NCBI GenBank assembly: GCA_037127255.1 | Contig: JBANSL010000001.1 | Location: forward strand, 38,121,001 to 38,185,000 | Origin: Persicaria tinctoria | Lineage: Eukaryota; Streptophyta; Magnoliopsida; Caryophyllales; Polygonaceae | Reading direction: 5' to 3' | DNA: 64,000 bases | Part shown: positions 11,104 to 23,333 of the stretch, piece by piece | Numbering within the stretch: the first letter of the stretch is position 1 | Layout of the letters: every line of letters begins with the position of its first letter | Translations under genes and position numbers: made by a program | The notes under the pieces: generated by a model | The model's database searches: none | What the model was told of the DNA's origin: nothing | Seen by the model: the letters and a program-made list of their open reading frames with translations, nothing else

Positions 11104-14100
11104 TGTAAAGACCGGGAATTTTATAATATTAAATTATTAAAATAGTGATTTATAATCATCTCGATTTCTAAGATTCGGAAGGTTTGGATTTTCCTTCAAA
11201 ACGAGTTGCGGCATTAGTTAGTTGAAAATTTAAAATATGCTTTATCTCGCTTCCATATGCGAAAAATGAAGATAATATTTGGAGTTCATTATTAAACTCG
11301 GAATTGAAAATTTGAAAATCGTTTTGAAGATCATTTTGAGTTGGATTGGATAAGATCGAGAGAACGGGTTTTGGGATTTGTATTCCGGGTATTCTTTGAC
11401 CACACTTGGGACCACTCCCTTGTTTCTTTTGCTCCCCTTATCTGATTTTCCCAGTAGTAGGAGTGCAGTAGGGGTGCGGTACTCCTCCTTGTCTTCTGGT
11501 TCCCTTCGCAAATGAGACAACCCACTCCCTATTTTATTTCCTTTTTCTTCTCTCTCGTTCTCAGATGGCAGTTGAGGGATAGACTCCCTGCAATGCAGGC
11601 AAACCCACCCCATTGCTTTACACTACACTACCACGCCACAAATCCCACCACGAATTAAGAGGACAGCTCTCCTCTCTCTCCCTCCCTTTCACGTTCACAA
11701 ACCCACAGTCTAATTCCTCCCTCTCGCTTCCTCTGTCACGTGCAACAACAACCCACAAAATACCTTCCTTTCTCCTGATTTCGTAGCCCCACCCCTGCTT
11801 TCCCCTCCGATTCGCAGCGAGGACCTCCACCGAGCCCTGTTTCAGACCACCAAATGCCGCCACCATCGTCCTCTATTCCGCCGCTGTTTTGGAGCCGAGG
11901 AACCGAGCCACAGAAAACCACGCATCCAGTAGCACCCCTCACGAATCCCTCGACGTCCCAGGAAAGCCCAGAACCGCCAAGGAGCAGCCGGCGCCGCCGA
12001 GCTACCACCTTCTTCCTCCCTTCCTCTCGCACTGTTTCCGAGCAGGCCGAGCTCACTAGTTCCTCGTCGATTTCGGTCGAAATCCGCCATTTCCGCCGGA
12101 GATTCCCCTCGGAGACGCCTCGGTAATTTCTTTTTCTCCCCCTTCTCTGATGTTCTCACTTCCCGCTGTGCGTGTGGGTTATGGTTGGAAATACCTTTCG
12201 GTCGAGATTGGGTAAGAGCTGGGGCCGGAAAGGGAGTCGCCGGCGGGAGCATCCTCCTTCTTCTTCCTTCCTCTCTTCTTTCTTCTTTCCTCCGTTTCTT
12301 TTCCGGCGTAACTACGAGAGCTCTGTTCTGAGCGTTGAGAGGAGACATGTTTCATTTTGGGGTTGGGCCTGATTATGCGGGTTTGGGCTTCGGATCCGGG
12401 TTTGGGTAACGGGTTGGGGCTGGACTCGAGTTGGGCTATTTGGTTGGGCCTTGCTGATGGGTTGGGTTGTGTTTTGTTGTTGTTATTATATGGGCTCTAA
12501 AGATGATGTTATACATATGTTTATATATATGTAACATATTGTAATTTATTTTGTTAAGTTATTATGATTATTTTTATATTATGAGATTTTGTGAGATAAA
12601 TATACTCTTGGGAAATTAGTATTATATTTTAAAGGAAAAATGACCAAAAATAATACAAACTATCACCCGTGAACCAAAAATAATACAAACTTTAGAAACT
12701 ACTACAAATAATACAAATTATACTCCGAACAACCAGTTTTGATATGACTAAGATTTCCGGCCAAAATATGATGTGGCAACTATAATAAATAGTTTGGGAT
12801 CAAAAGTGTAAATAAAATAATTTGAAGGTATGAATTTTTAAATAACACCATATATGGAGCACAGAACTGTAGCACCTTCTTCACCAACTCCGGTCACGTT
12901 TCCGACGTCTCCACCATTACTCTTCCTGTACTTGATATCGACTCAGCTCTCCCGTTCTCGACGCACTCCTCACTAGACATCGCCTAGCTTACAAGCGTCT
13001 CTCTTCCCGACAACATCCGCTTTCGCATCAACCATCGTAGTCGCACCAACCGGCCTCCTCCTCGATTTTTCCATTTCAAATTTTGATTGAGCTTGAGTTT
13101 GGATTCGTTAATCCTGTATACATATGTATTGAGTTTGTTTGGGTGATTTATTATTCAAATTTACATGAATAGATTAAAAGCCCCAAATTGGATTATCAAA
13201 CCCTAATTCATAGATTTTGAAATTGAAGGGGATTCGTCAAAATCGGAGATCATGGAGACTCAGTGATGGTGTGTGTATCGATCTACACCCACATTTCCGA
13301 TTGCTTCAATTGAAACTCACCCCTACCAATTCATTCGCAAACTTGGCGTTCGATCGAACCATCTTGTTCTTTATTCGAACTCGTGGGACTTGGAGGCGCC
13401 TTCAGATGACGGCGAGGATGTCAGTGAAAAGAAGGTAGGGAGGCTCGAGCGATGACATGGGAGGTGATGGCACTGAGGTTTGACGGAGATGTCGAAAACG
13501 CAACTGGAAATCTGGAAGAAGATGATACAGTAACTACTGTGGGTATTATTTCCAATATTTGACTTCAATTCATCTTATTTACACTTTTGATATCAAAATA
13601 TTTGTTCCCATTGCCATGTCATCATTTTGGCCGGATTTTAGACGGAAATCTTAGTCATATCAAAACTGGTTGTTCGGAGTATAGTTTGTATTATTTGTAG
13701 TAGTTTCTAAAGTTCGTATTATTTTTTGTTCACGGGTGATAGTTTGTATTATTTATGGTCATTTTTCCTATTTTAAAAGGTGTTTTAAAAGTAGTATTAT
13801 TTGATGCATATATGTTATTAAGATATTATGTGGTGTTTATAAATGTTTTATAAATGATAAAGTAATTTAGTGCTGTTGTTTAAATGTGGAGTAATAAAAT
13901 GGGTTGAGTTTTGGTGTTTTATCTTATTAATCATTGTTGTTAAATTATTTAGAAGAGGTTTAAATCGTCCGAAAATGTTTCTTAAAGGGATTTGATGTGT
14001 TGAAACCGAAATGCCGGAATTATTTCTATAATATGATTTTGAGGTATGTATTTTAAGGTTTAAATGTTTAATGTCGGTACTCCTTGTCTTGGGTTGATGA

Positions 14101-15314
14101 TGTTGGTTTTAAAAAGGAAATTATGATAATGATTTTGGTTGATGTTGATAGTATCGGAAAGGTTTTGAGAAAATGGTTTTACCGTCGATTTGTTTTGAGG
14201 ATATTGAGAACTTGGGTTCGTGTGTGTGAGAATGTTGGTTCGGTACCTTATCGAAATGGCTTGATGATAGGTGTGTATTGCGGTTGGATTGCTTTTGGAC
14301 TTGCATTTGGGCCCTTGATTTCGTTATCTTGTTGTTCTGCATTCTCAGGTAAGTTCCCTAGGGGGCTTACTCAGGTTGGACATTCATGCATGTTGTTGCA
14401 TTTTATGTTAGGTGTTGCATATGCATAAAACCATGCCATGTAGTATCCTGTTTAGGTTGCACTAATTGAATGAGCATCTGCTTACTTTATGCGTTTGAAA
14501 CAGAACGGCCGTTATATGTGATAGTCCTAGAGTCTTTGCTATAGCCATAGGGTAGCCCAGCCTCATCGGGTACCCTGAGTCAATCGAGTCATGAACTTCC
14601 TTATATTATGAGATACCTGCGAGCTTTATTGTGGAGCGGGTTAGGCATGCATGCCGCCCGATTATGATGGAATGCATTCACGAGCTGGCCAGTCTCCGCC
14701 CTATCGGAAGAGGGTGGAGGTAGGAGAGGGATATGCCACTTGGCATTGTCTTGGGCCCTTTACAGTATTTTTACACATTATTATAACTAGGAGCATGCTA
14801 GTGTGTTTGACTTTCGTACTGCATTAGAGCATCTTTATTAGGTTTAGCACATACTATGTGGCCTCAGCGAGGACTGCCGGTCCCGTATGAGTGGCTCGAT
14901 TTGACTCCTTTCCCCGTTCTTCTTTTAAAGGTACTTTCTGCAGATTTTGAGTGCTCGATGTCTATATGACGGGGTTCCCTTTTTGCGAATCGAAGAACCT
15001 AGCTAATTCACTAACTCGTTATAAATGGTAATCACCCACTTATGATTTGGTTTTGACCCGACTCTGTCGTGACACCTTGTATCTTAATTTTGTTTCCATC
15101 TTACTTCCGTTTGAATTGATTTTCGCGACATAGCCCATAGGACAGGTTAAGGGTACCCAACGACCCTATTATACTTTTAGGGTTCAAAATCCCTCTTTAT
15201 TACTGACCTTAAAAATGAGTTTGAAACCTCGACCCATACCTGGATTGCAAGATCCGAACAAGGGGTTTCATCCCTTGAAACGTAACCCGGAAATCATAAT
15301 TCCGGGCTGTTACA
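11104..15314 (+). mobile_element. Element B: 3' LTR carrying a nested Mutator-like element
   Basis: Begins TGTAAAGACCGGG and ends GGGCTGTTACA. Without the insert at 12634-13768 and its duplicated target the LTR is about 3.07 kb. Blocks are collinear with the 5' LTR: 11479 matches 2763, 12362 matches about 3631, 14084 matches about 4211. The two LTRs differ by scattered base changes, so the insertion is not recent. Frames such as 11242-12372 and 14084-14428 are LTR sequence, paralleled in the 5' copy. Confidence 0.85.
12634..13768. mobile_element. Non-autonomous Mutator-like element (MULE) with 9-bp target duplication
   Basis: Ends are inverted repeats of roughly 140 bp: GGAAAAATGACC at the left, GGTCATTTTTCC at the right, with the shared inner block TTAGTCATATCAAAACTGG in inverse orientation. 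Flanks carry the 9-bp duplication TATTTTAAA (12625-12633 and 13769-13777). The 5' LTR of the host element has the empty site with one copy (3896-3904). Nine-base duplication plus long inverted repeats is the Mutator superfamily pattern. No transposase frame is present. The middle (about 12860-13560) is C-rich and might be captured host DNA, but I do not recognise it. Confidence 0.9.
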
Positions 15315-16317
15315 TACTCCGTATATAATTATGTATTCGGTGCATTTAGCGATCATACATTGTAGTTGTACATGCATGTGAAATACCATACTCCGTAAGT
15401 TCCAACGAGTTTCTTTTTATAAACTGATCATATGATCAACGTATTCAAGCACGAAACTAGTGGCGGGTTGGGATCCGCACCCGATCGCCCCATTTTTTAC
15501 AATAAGAAAAATAATGCAAATTAAATCATTTAATATTTTATTTAAATATGTTTTTTCATGAAATAATTATACAAATATATATTACTATTTATTTGTGTAA
15601 TTGTGTCACATCTAATGGCACACTAAATAAGTGTTGTAGGAGATCTCTACTCTTGATGGCATAATGCCTTGTAGTTAGTACGGAGTATGACATATATATA
15701 CTACCTCCGTTCAGAAATATATGTCGTTTGATTTTTTGACACATTTTTTAAGGAGCTCAAAACTATATAAAATATTCCAACTTTTTAAACAATTTTTTTT
15801 AATAATATGATACTTTTTATTAATAAGTACACATATATTATATTAAAAAATTACAAACAAAATTGATATTTAATATAGTTTTTAGCTCCTTAAAAAAACG
15901 TTCTAAAAAGTCAAACGACATCTATTTCTGACCGGAGGTAGTATTAATTTCACAGTAGAATGTATATCTAATACAAAAGTAGAACGTGCATGCGGGTCAA
16001 TAACTCCTGTAAATATTTTCAACGATCAAAAGTACACAAATGTGGAGGTTTTGTATTTCTTCAAAATTAGGTAAACTCAAACCCCCCCCCCCCCCCCCCC
16101 CCCGCCCCCCAACCACCACATTCACTATTTATACCCCTTTGGGTGAAGATAACATCCACAACGTAGCCCATTGAATAACACTCCATATATAGACGTATGT
16201 ACCTTCGTCGACATTACTATTTATGTTGTTGTGTTTTGAAATACACTAACCGTTTACGTTGATGCATATATGTTTGCATTTTTTTTTTGCAGAACTTTAC
16301 CCCGTAACAAAGGAAGG
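15315..16317. other. Intergenic DNA upstream of the Agenet gene
   Basis: AT-rich sequence holding a Stowaway MITE (15701-15941) and a run of about 22 C bases (about 16081-16109). TATTTATACC near 16127 could be a TATA box, and the T-rich tract ending TTTTGCAG at 16292 looks like a splice acceptor for an intron in the 5' leader of the next gene. TACTC after 15314 would be one copy of element B's target site; the other copy is outside the window. Confidence 0.5.
15701..15941. mobile_element. Stowaway-like MITE
   Basis: 241 bp with inverted ends CTACCTCCGTTCAGAAAT and ATTTCTGACCGGAGGTAG, extending inward through GTCGTTTGA / TCAAACGAC. It is flanked by TA on both sides (15699-15700, 15942-15943). 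CTCCCTCCGT-type ends with TA target duplication are typical of Stowaway (Tc1/mariner-derived) MITEs. No coding capacity. Confidence 0.9.
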
Positions 16318-17275
16318 ATGTCAAGATATGACTTATACCCTGGCCAACCGATCGAGATCGTAGGCACGGACAACATGACCGGCTCCTTCGAGGCGGGGAC
16401 CGTACACCGTGTAATAGGCGAATTGTACGTGGAGGTCGAGTACACTAACCGCACAACTCGGGCAAGTGCGCTTGAGCGAGAGGATGTCCACGCTTGTCTA
16501 GTTCGGCCAATCTCGACTATGCCCGATTTCATATACCTAGGGTTCGTTGTGGGTGACGAGGTAGATATTTACGTTGAGGGTGTGTAATGGCACACACATG
16601 TTGAGCTTGTACTAGGGGATGAGTATCGTGTTGTCTCCCCGGTTAATGGTTTAGCAACTTGGGCAACCGCAACGTCCTTGCGAGCCCACAACGAGTGGGT
16701 TGCTAATCGATGGAGCGTGAACCCGGTGTATTTCCCTTATCTAGAAGGTAGAGACGTTGTATTATATTTATATATACCATGATCCCTTACTTCTTTTATC
16801 ATGCAAACCGCGTAGTTTCAATATACATGTGGTATGCATATGCGCAGATCCCCCATATCCCATTATGGATCACTATCCAGTCGGTACAATGGTGAAGGTC
16901 ATGGGCTTGGGTCAGGGCATTGTAGGCACATACTCTCCGGCCTTGGTACTGGACGTGTTAGCGTCAACATATGTTAGGGTGGAGTACATGTCTTTGTTGG
17001 CCAAGGATGGGATTGCGGCCCTCCGGAAGGTCGTCCATCATTCCAAGATCAGGTCAGTGCCAACCCATATGCATGTGGATGCAGCCGTCTTCGAGTACGG
17101 CGAGGTCGATGTGTGGACACGGGACATGTGGTGGCACGGGTACGCGACCAAGCGCAAGCGAGACAGTTCGAAGTATCTCGTTCAATACGACCTCTACGAA
17201 AGAGGAACATGGTCGAAAACATCTCAAATCCGACTCCATGGAGAGTGGGTGAATTCCGAGTGGGTGTTTGTGTGA
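16318..17275 (+). pseudogene. Agenet (Tudor-like) domain protein, four tandem domains, one internal stop
   Basis: Two exons, 16318-16747 and 16848-17275, with a 100-bp GT-AG intron in phase 1; together they give 286 codons. The start is the ATG just after a T-rich CAG acceptor, so a 5'-leader intron is likely. Four Agenet-like units are seen, about residues 4-60, 75-140, 147-200 and 212-284, with the usual hydrophobic-acidic pattern (VEVEYTN, VRVEYMS, YLVQYD) and paired aromatic motifs (DVWTRDMWWHGYATKRKR). Agenet domains belong to the Royal family and often bind modified histones or act in RNA or chromatin regulation; the substrate here is unknown. Codon 90 (16585-16587) is TAA, in a spot where the later repeat has WTRDMWW. 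Everything else stays open, so this is a recent nonsense change or a sequencing error. I am confident in the family, less so that the gene is dead. Confidence 0.8.
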
Positions 17276-18940
17276 TCCCTGTGTTTGTTGGTTGTATGTC
17301 TTTGTGTTTTCTTCTATCATTGTACGTGTTAACTTTAGTGACGTTTTCAATCGATGTTTTAATTGTGTTGGGACTACAATGTACTCATCTTGATTTGGAA
17401 CTATGTGTTAGCCATAATCTATCCACAATAACCGACAATCATGCATGATAATATGTAAACACTCACTCAGAAAGATTAGGGTTGTGTTTCTATATAAATC
17501 GTTTAATTACTTTTCAAATACTGATAAAAATTATAATTGTAGATTAGGAAACAATAGTTCCATGTGTTCAAAAAAAATGCTAGTCGCCCTAGATTATAAT
17601 TGTATTTTGTAGTTACATGTGTTCAAAATAATCAAGTTCCATGTGAAGATCAATCACGTTAGTAGCAGGCCGCCCGACCATCAGCCGGCGTTAGAGAGTA
17701 GTTACCATGGATTCCGAGTGTGGACCGTTAGATCAGTGCGAACGGACGATCAAGATCTCTTCCAGGTAAATGGTGACTCTAGAAATAAATTTTAGTAGGG
17801 TGTGTAACCACGGGATGCACATACCCCAATGGTTACAACGTCTCCTATCCACTCTACAAACCCGATTTCGAATCCTGGCAGCGCTATGAATTACCCTCTT
17901 TTTTCTTTCTTTTTTCTTTCTTTTTTCTTTCTTCACTTCATTTTATTGTTTCCTACAAAAATCAATATTCAGTGGGAAAAAAAATATTAACATTAATGGA
18001 CATTGGATAAGTGAGAAGCAGGCCTACGCGCAGTCTGCAGCGCTATGGATTCCCCTATTTTTTCTTTATTTACTTCATTTTATTGTTTCCTACATGCTTC
18101 AATATTCACTGGGAAAATAAATTAAGGGAACGTGACTAAGACATTGTATAATTAAAAATATTTATAATCATTTCATATTGAATATATATAAACAAGTAAG
18201 TTATGTAAATACAAGAAAAGTCATTTATTTCTCTTCATAAGATATAAAATGTGAAATTTATTAAATATATTTTCTCGATTTGATGTCGAGATATTACAGC
18301 AAAGCATTTATATTTCCACCAAAGCATTTATATTTATACCAATATATTCGCTACAGACTACGGAGTAATATATTAAGTTGAGTAAAAAATATATATATTA
18401 ACATAATGGTCATTGGATAAGTGATAAGCAAGGCTACGCGCAGTCTGCGACATAGGTTGTCCCCAGTACCCACGCCCCAAGAAAGAGTTCTCTTTTGAAA
18501 ATTGTATTTTTTTCAAAAAAAAAAAAAAACCTTGTATGGTATTGGTCTTAAATCCTTCATGTGGATCCGGATTGTGGGCCGTTAATTAGATTGATGTAAA
18601 TGGACGATGAAGATGTGATTCTTTCATAACGACATTTTTTTTTTATTAACGAGAGTTTGTTTTTTAGAATGTGAATTATAATCGATTATTTTAGAATGTG
18701 CATGTTTTCTCGGTAAAGGTATAAAATTCTATAAATGTGCCCCACATATATACTTATAATACCCACCGCAATTTTATTCTGACCAAATCACCACCCTAGA
18801 TTACTAAAGCTAACCCAACTTTTTAAGTTTTGCCATATTGGCACCCTAAACCATTATAATAATAGATGAATACTTATTTAATTACATCTTAGATGGTATG
18901 TTGATGTTAACCGAATGACTCTTAACAAATCGATTACAAT
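17276..18940. repeat. Intergenic block of dispersed repeats
   Basis: No gene is seen. 17640-17770 and 18400-18660 resemble one another and 34430-34640: shared words include GTAGCAGGC, CGCGCAGTCTGC, CCCAAGAAAGAG, GGATCCGGATTGTGGGCCG and GATGTAAA followed by GGACG. 18040-18240 resembles 41690-41910 (TTTATTGTTTCCTAC, ATTTATAATCA, GTAAATACAAGA). AAAGCATTTATATTT occurs twice in tandem near 18300. These look like old, fragmented copies of one mobile family, not further classified. Confidence 0.55.
17800..17945 (+). mobile_element. tRNA-derived SINE-like copy 1
   Basis: Contains an A-box-like stretch (CCCCAATGGTTACAACG, near 17824) and a B-box-like GATTTCGAATCC (17864-17875) spaced as in a tRNA-derived pol III promoter, followed by a tail of TTTTTTCTTTC repeats. 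A second copy with the same layout is at about 41620-41740. The call rests on the box pair and the two copies; the target duplication was not resolved. Confidence 0.55.
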
Positions 18941-18956
18941 TTCAATTATATATGTT

Positions 18957-19665
18957 CTGAACTGGTAAATATATATATGATGGTGTAACCAAGTTACAAA
19001 AAACACGCAGACCAAACCAAGGGTCTCGTGGAAAATACATGCGACGTATACCTCCCAAAAAGCCTCAAAAAACTATCCATCCCACAAAAATAAACCCATC
19101 ATGTACCCCTATCCTCACGCCCTCTATACATCCAACCTCAAAAAGAACCCAATCTCATCTAACTCATCAAACGCTTGACCCACTCTTTCTCCATCTTCGT
19201 CCGGCACTTGCATTTGATGGAGATTCTGTTCCGACAAGATTTGATAATCTCAATAGCGCAGGAAGCCGGGTTAAACTGTTCACCCCCAAAAATGGCCCGA
19301 TTCCGCGCCCACAAGGTAATATATACGAGTGCACACAGTGCCAGCAGCTTCCCTTGGAACATCGCCCCTTTTCTGATTCCCTCTGGCTCTCTCTTGAACC
19401 ACATTAGCCATTCGCGGAGGTTGCTGTATCCGACCCCCACTCCAAGCCAATCAAATACTCTACTCTGAACTTCTCTAATAACTCGACACCCGAACCAGAG
19501 ATGATCTTCTGTCTCTTCTTCCTCTTGGCATAGCACACACCAGGCCGCATCTGGCCCCTTCCAGTGCTTTACAACACGACCCGTCTGTAGCCTTTGTCTC
19601 GCAGCCAACCATGTGACAAAGGACCAACGCTTGCACTGGGCTCGCTTCCAAATGAAGCCCCCCCA
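18957..19665 (-). mobile_element. 5'-truncated LINE with 16-bp target duplication
   Basis: Minus-strand fragment of 709 bp. The frame from about 19661 down to 19159 reads the C-terminal part of a plant L1-type ORF2: the start (WSFVTWLAARQRL) is typical of the zf-RVT domain, followed by C-x2-C and H-x4-C spacing in CVLCQEEEETEDHLWFGC. A 3' untranslated part follows to 18957. The flanks are identical, TTCAATTATATATGTT at 18941-18956 and 19666-19681. This fits target-primed reverse transcription that stopped early. Reverse transcriptase and endonuclease domains are absent. The fragment is not expected to be functional. Confidence 0.9.
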
Positions 19666-19681
19666 TTCAATTATATATGTT

Positions 19682-19983
19682 GTGTGTATGTATATATTAA
19701 AATTATTATTAGTATTATCATCATTTATATTTTAATATATGTTCATCTCATGTTTTGTTATTATTATCACCATCTCAGTAGCTTAATACATTTCGAAATT
19801 TGAGTACATAAAATTTCAACTTTGAAATTTGAAATTTGAACAAAAAAGGTAGAGTTGTCTTGTAGTTTGTCTGCCTATAAATACACATCGTATTGTATGA
19901 CATAACTCATCCTTTCTTTTCCAACTTCTACGTCTACAAACGAATTTGTTCACTCTTTACTTCCAAATATTATCCTCACTCAA
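19682..19983 (+). promoter_or_regulatory. Putative promoter and leader of the small coiled-coil gene
   Basis: TATAAATA at 19876-19883 lies 108 bp before the ATG at 19984, a usual TATA-to-ATG distance in plants, and is followed by a C/T-rich leader (TCCTTTCTTTTCCAACTTC). Further upstream the DNA is AT-rich without clear features. Confidence 0.5.
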
Positions 19984-20298
19984 ATGTCGCGTACATATAA
20001 CGAGCCATGGTTCGATGCAGAGGACAAGTATCAACTCAAGCGACATCACAAAGAGGAGTTTGAAGAGATTTTATATGATGGAAGCCACGAAGCCATGGAC
20101 ATTCTTCGTCGTAGGATCTCAACTTTTCGTGATAAAAAACACTGATTGCAGAGGGAGAATCCACAACTAGAGGATCAAGTTGTTTCCAGGGACAACCGTA
20201 TTCAAGAGCTTATAGAAAAAATGTCGGAGCTAGCGATGGAGAACCACAAGTTGCGATTGAAGATAGCGAAGATAGGGAAGATAATTGACGGGAGCATG
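19984..20298 (+). pseudogene. Small coiled-coil protein gene, internal TGA, 3' end displaced by an LTR retrotransposon
   Basis: One frame runs from ATG (19984) for 53 codons, meets TGA (20143-20145), and stays open in the same frame for another 51 codons up to the LTR at 20299. The part after the TGA is charged and heptad-like (QLEDQVVSRDNRIQELIEKM), so a coiled coil is likely; the first part starts MSRTYNEPWFDAEDKYQL. If the LTR element and one copy of its target are removed, the frame continues at 27952 with GAC TAA, so the natural stop was one codon beyond the insertion. With the insertion the frame runs 21 codons into the LTR. The gap around the TGA is too short to be a plant intron. Family not recognised; other members elsewhere in the genome would settle it. 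Confidence 0.55.
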
Positions 20299-23200
20299 TG
20301 TAAAGGCCCGGATTTTCAAATCTTAATTTTTAGAAAAATGAATTTAAATCGGATATTCTAAGGAAAACTCGTCCACAAATTAATCGAACTCGAAACTCTT
20401 AATGCGGATTTCGGCCAAATTTGCAATTTATACAAAATAGATTTTTGTTCCCGCTTTCGTATGCCGAGAATTGAAAATTTTAATATTTATTTTGATCGAG
20501 TTGAGATAATATTGGAAGAGCGGGTTTCGTGATTTAATTCCGGGTAATTCAATTTGATTTTGGGGACCACGTTATTCTTGTCTGCTTCCTCCTTCACATG
20601 TTTGCTTCCAACATATCTGATCCCTCCCATTTTCTATTCTTGAGTTAACCTCCAGAGGCAACCCTCCTCTCTCCAAGCAGTTATTCCCTAAAATTGGCAA
20701 AAGTCAAACAACTCTGATCTCTCTCCTTGTCTAGACGTCTACAGCTCTCTCTCATCACCTTTTGGCTTCAAAGCAACAGCCCTTCCTCCTCCTTTCATTT
20801 GCAATCTGAACCACAAGTCTCCAATTGTGGCAAGAGCCAGACAACAAATCCCCCCCCCCCACCCACTTGATTCCATTCTGAACTCAAAGCTCCACAACAC
20901 CACTCGGCTCCACCTTGTTCTTTGCTTCCGCCACCGGCCTTGCTTCTCCCTCCTGGGCAAACCGACACCGACAGCAGCCACCACCCTCCTTCTCGCCGCT
21001 CAGCAGCCGCCGGAGACCTTCCAGATCTGCCTCGCCGTTTTCGTCGCCGCCGCGAGCCAAGCTTTCCCTGCTCGACATTGAAGGACCGAGCACCTTGCTC
21101 CTCTTTCCTCCAAGTTCGAGGGACACTAACAGCGACCCTCCAACGTCCGTACGAGCCGCCAGCAGGCCCCTGTAGCCGCCGACGCTAGCCCGGGCGCCGC
21201 TCTTCCCGGTTCTCCCGATTCGAACCGTCGGTAAGCTCACCCTCACTCCCTCTCGCTCTCAACCTCGCTTAAAAGGGGCCATCTTTGTGACCGAATACCT
21301 GTGACCCAGATCCGAGGAGCTTCCCCACGTCGCCGGTGAGCTCAGTCGACCCCCGAGAACCTCCGACGAATCCCGTCGAGCCTCCGAACATCTCCGGCGC
21401 GTTTCACCCTCGGTGAGCACCCTCCTCCTTCTCCCTTCTGTCGATTCTATGCCTAGGGTGTCGAAAATTGGTGGTCGGAGCTGCCACCCACCGCCGGCGA
21501 GAGCCCTTGCTTCTTCTTCTCTTTCCGTTTTCGAACAGGGCTGTGGACTAGGTTGAAGAAGGGTTCGGTTCCCTTTATTTTTTTAGCCGGTCCGGTTCAT
21601 TGTTTTAATTAAATAAAATGAGGCCGGTTCAGCCTTTTAAAAAAAAAAGGGGTTTAGGTTTTTGGTTTCTTTGGATCCGAAAATGGGAAGGGATGTGTGG
21701 TTTGGGCCTAATTTTTGTGGGTCGGGTTCTGTGTTTTAAAAAGAGGTAAAGGATTGGGCCTATTTTATTATTCCATCCGATTGGGCCTATTTCTTTGGGG
21801 CCTCATTTTGATTTAAAATGTGTTAAATGTAATAAAATGAATGTCATGTTTTAAGACTTACTAATATATGAAAGTATTTTATGAAAATATTAAATAAATG
21901 GGATAACATATTATATTATATTATTATTGAGATTTAAAGTATAACATTTGGATTTGGATTTGAAAAAGGTTTTAAAGGTTGGAAATGGATTTAATAAAAT
22001 TAAAAAGAGGAATTTTGGAAATACCATCTTGTCGGATTTGTTTTGATAAAGCAATAAAATAAGTTGATGAAAGGGTGATGTTTTATAAATAGATTTTCTG
22101 GATAATTGAGAAAGCGTTTTGAATGGCGATTTGATCTAACTGGAGGTTTTAAAAGAGTTTTGAGAAATCTTGGGAAATGATTTACCTTGTCTAATTTGGT
22201 GAATAAAATTGATGACCTGTGTGTGATATTATATGTTTAAAGTAATATTAGGAGTACACTTATTTATATTACTTATATATGTGTTAGGTGATCATCTGTG
22301 ACATGTTGGCTTTCTGTATACCTAGTTGTTGCCTTTTGCTGTTCTGCACTTCCAGGTAAGTCTCTTCGGAGCTTACTCAGATTGAATAGAGTTATTCCCT
22401 GCTTTAGGTGCATGATATACTAGGTGCTTGCATTCATGATCAGCATGCCATGTAGTACCATGCTAGGTTGCATCGATCGTTGAGCATTATATTTCTTTAT
22501 GTGCATGTAAACAGAACGGCAGTTATCTGTGATATTCCTAGAGTCTTTGCTAGGGTCATAGGGTAGCCCAGCCTCATCGGGTACCCTGAGTCAATCGAGT
22601 CATGGACTTCCTTATATTATGCCTGCGGGCTTTATTGTGGAGCGGGTTAGGCATGCGTGCCCCCTGATTATGAATGAATGCATTCACGAGCTGGCCAGTC
22701 TCCGCCCTATCGGAAGGGGGTGGAGGTAGGAGAGGGATATACCATTTGGTATTTTGTGCTAAGGCCTTATTATTATTATGCACTTGATCTTAGGGGCATG
22801 TTAGTGTGTTAATATTCCGTCTTGCATCTATAAGCATCTTTATTAGGTATAGCGTATATGTGTGCTTAGGGTTAGGATGCAGAGCTAAAGTGGGCATCGA
22901 TCTGATCCCGCCCCATATCAAATTTTTTAGGTATCCGTTATGCCTACTACTGTTGATGCTGATTTGAGTCCATGACCGCTGGGTCTAACATGGCGGAAAG
23001 AGAGAGTTGAGATTCCAACTTCACCAATTTAATTATGTCTCAAATTTGAATGGTTGATCATATTTTGACCCAGTCCTGCAGTGGCACCCCTTTGTATTAT
23101 GCTTTACTTCCGCTATTTGTGTAACCTTTGGTTTTCCACGCTTAGACTTATGACAGGTACAGGGGACTTACCCGGGGATTCCAACGATCCCTTCGAATTT

Positions 23201-23333
23201 TGGGTATGAAATCCCACCTTAAAATGTTAGGATATAATTTCAAACCTTCAACCTGTACTCAGGGCGCAAGAACCTAACGAGGGGTTTCATCCCTCGAAAC
23301 GTAACCTGGGAATCATAATCCCGGGCCGTTACA
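20299..23333 (+). mobile_element. Element C: 5' LTR
   Basis: 3,035 bp, starts TGTAAAGGCCCGG and ends GGGCCGTTACA. Collinear and nearly identical to 24919-27946. It shares the terminal blocks with elements A and B but is a separate subfamily. The base before it, in GCATG (20294-20298), pairs with ACATG (27947-27951) as a target duplication with one mismatch. Frames at 20739-21246 are translations of the C-rich LTR middle and are mirrored at 25369-25858. Confidence 0.9.

Noticed and set aside
11618..12372. Several overlapping frames of 60-168 codons
   Set aside because: They overlap on both strands in a C-rich LTR part and recur, with frame changes, in the sister LTR at 2856-3625.
20119..20170. 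An intron that would remove the TGA of the coiled-coil gene
   Set aside because: Possible GT-AG pairs give 23-46 bp, below the usual minimum for plant introns, and the frame is the same on both sides of the TGA, which fits a simple nonsense change.
20739..21246. Proline/serine-rich frames in the LTR of element C
   Set aside because: C-rich LTR sequence, repeated in the other LTR at 25369-25858, with no domain and overlapping frames on both strands.
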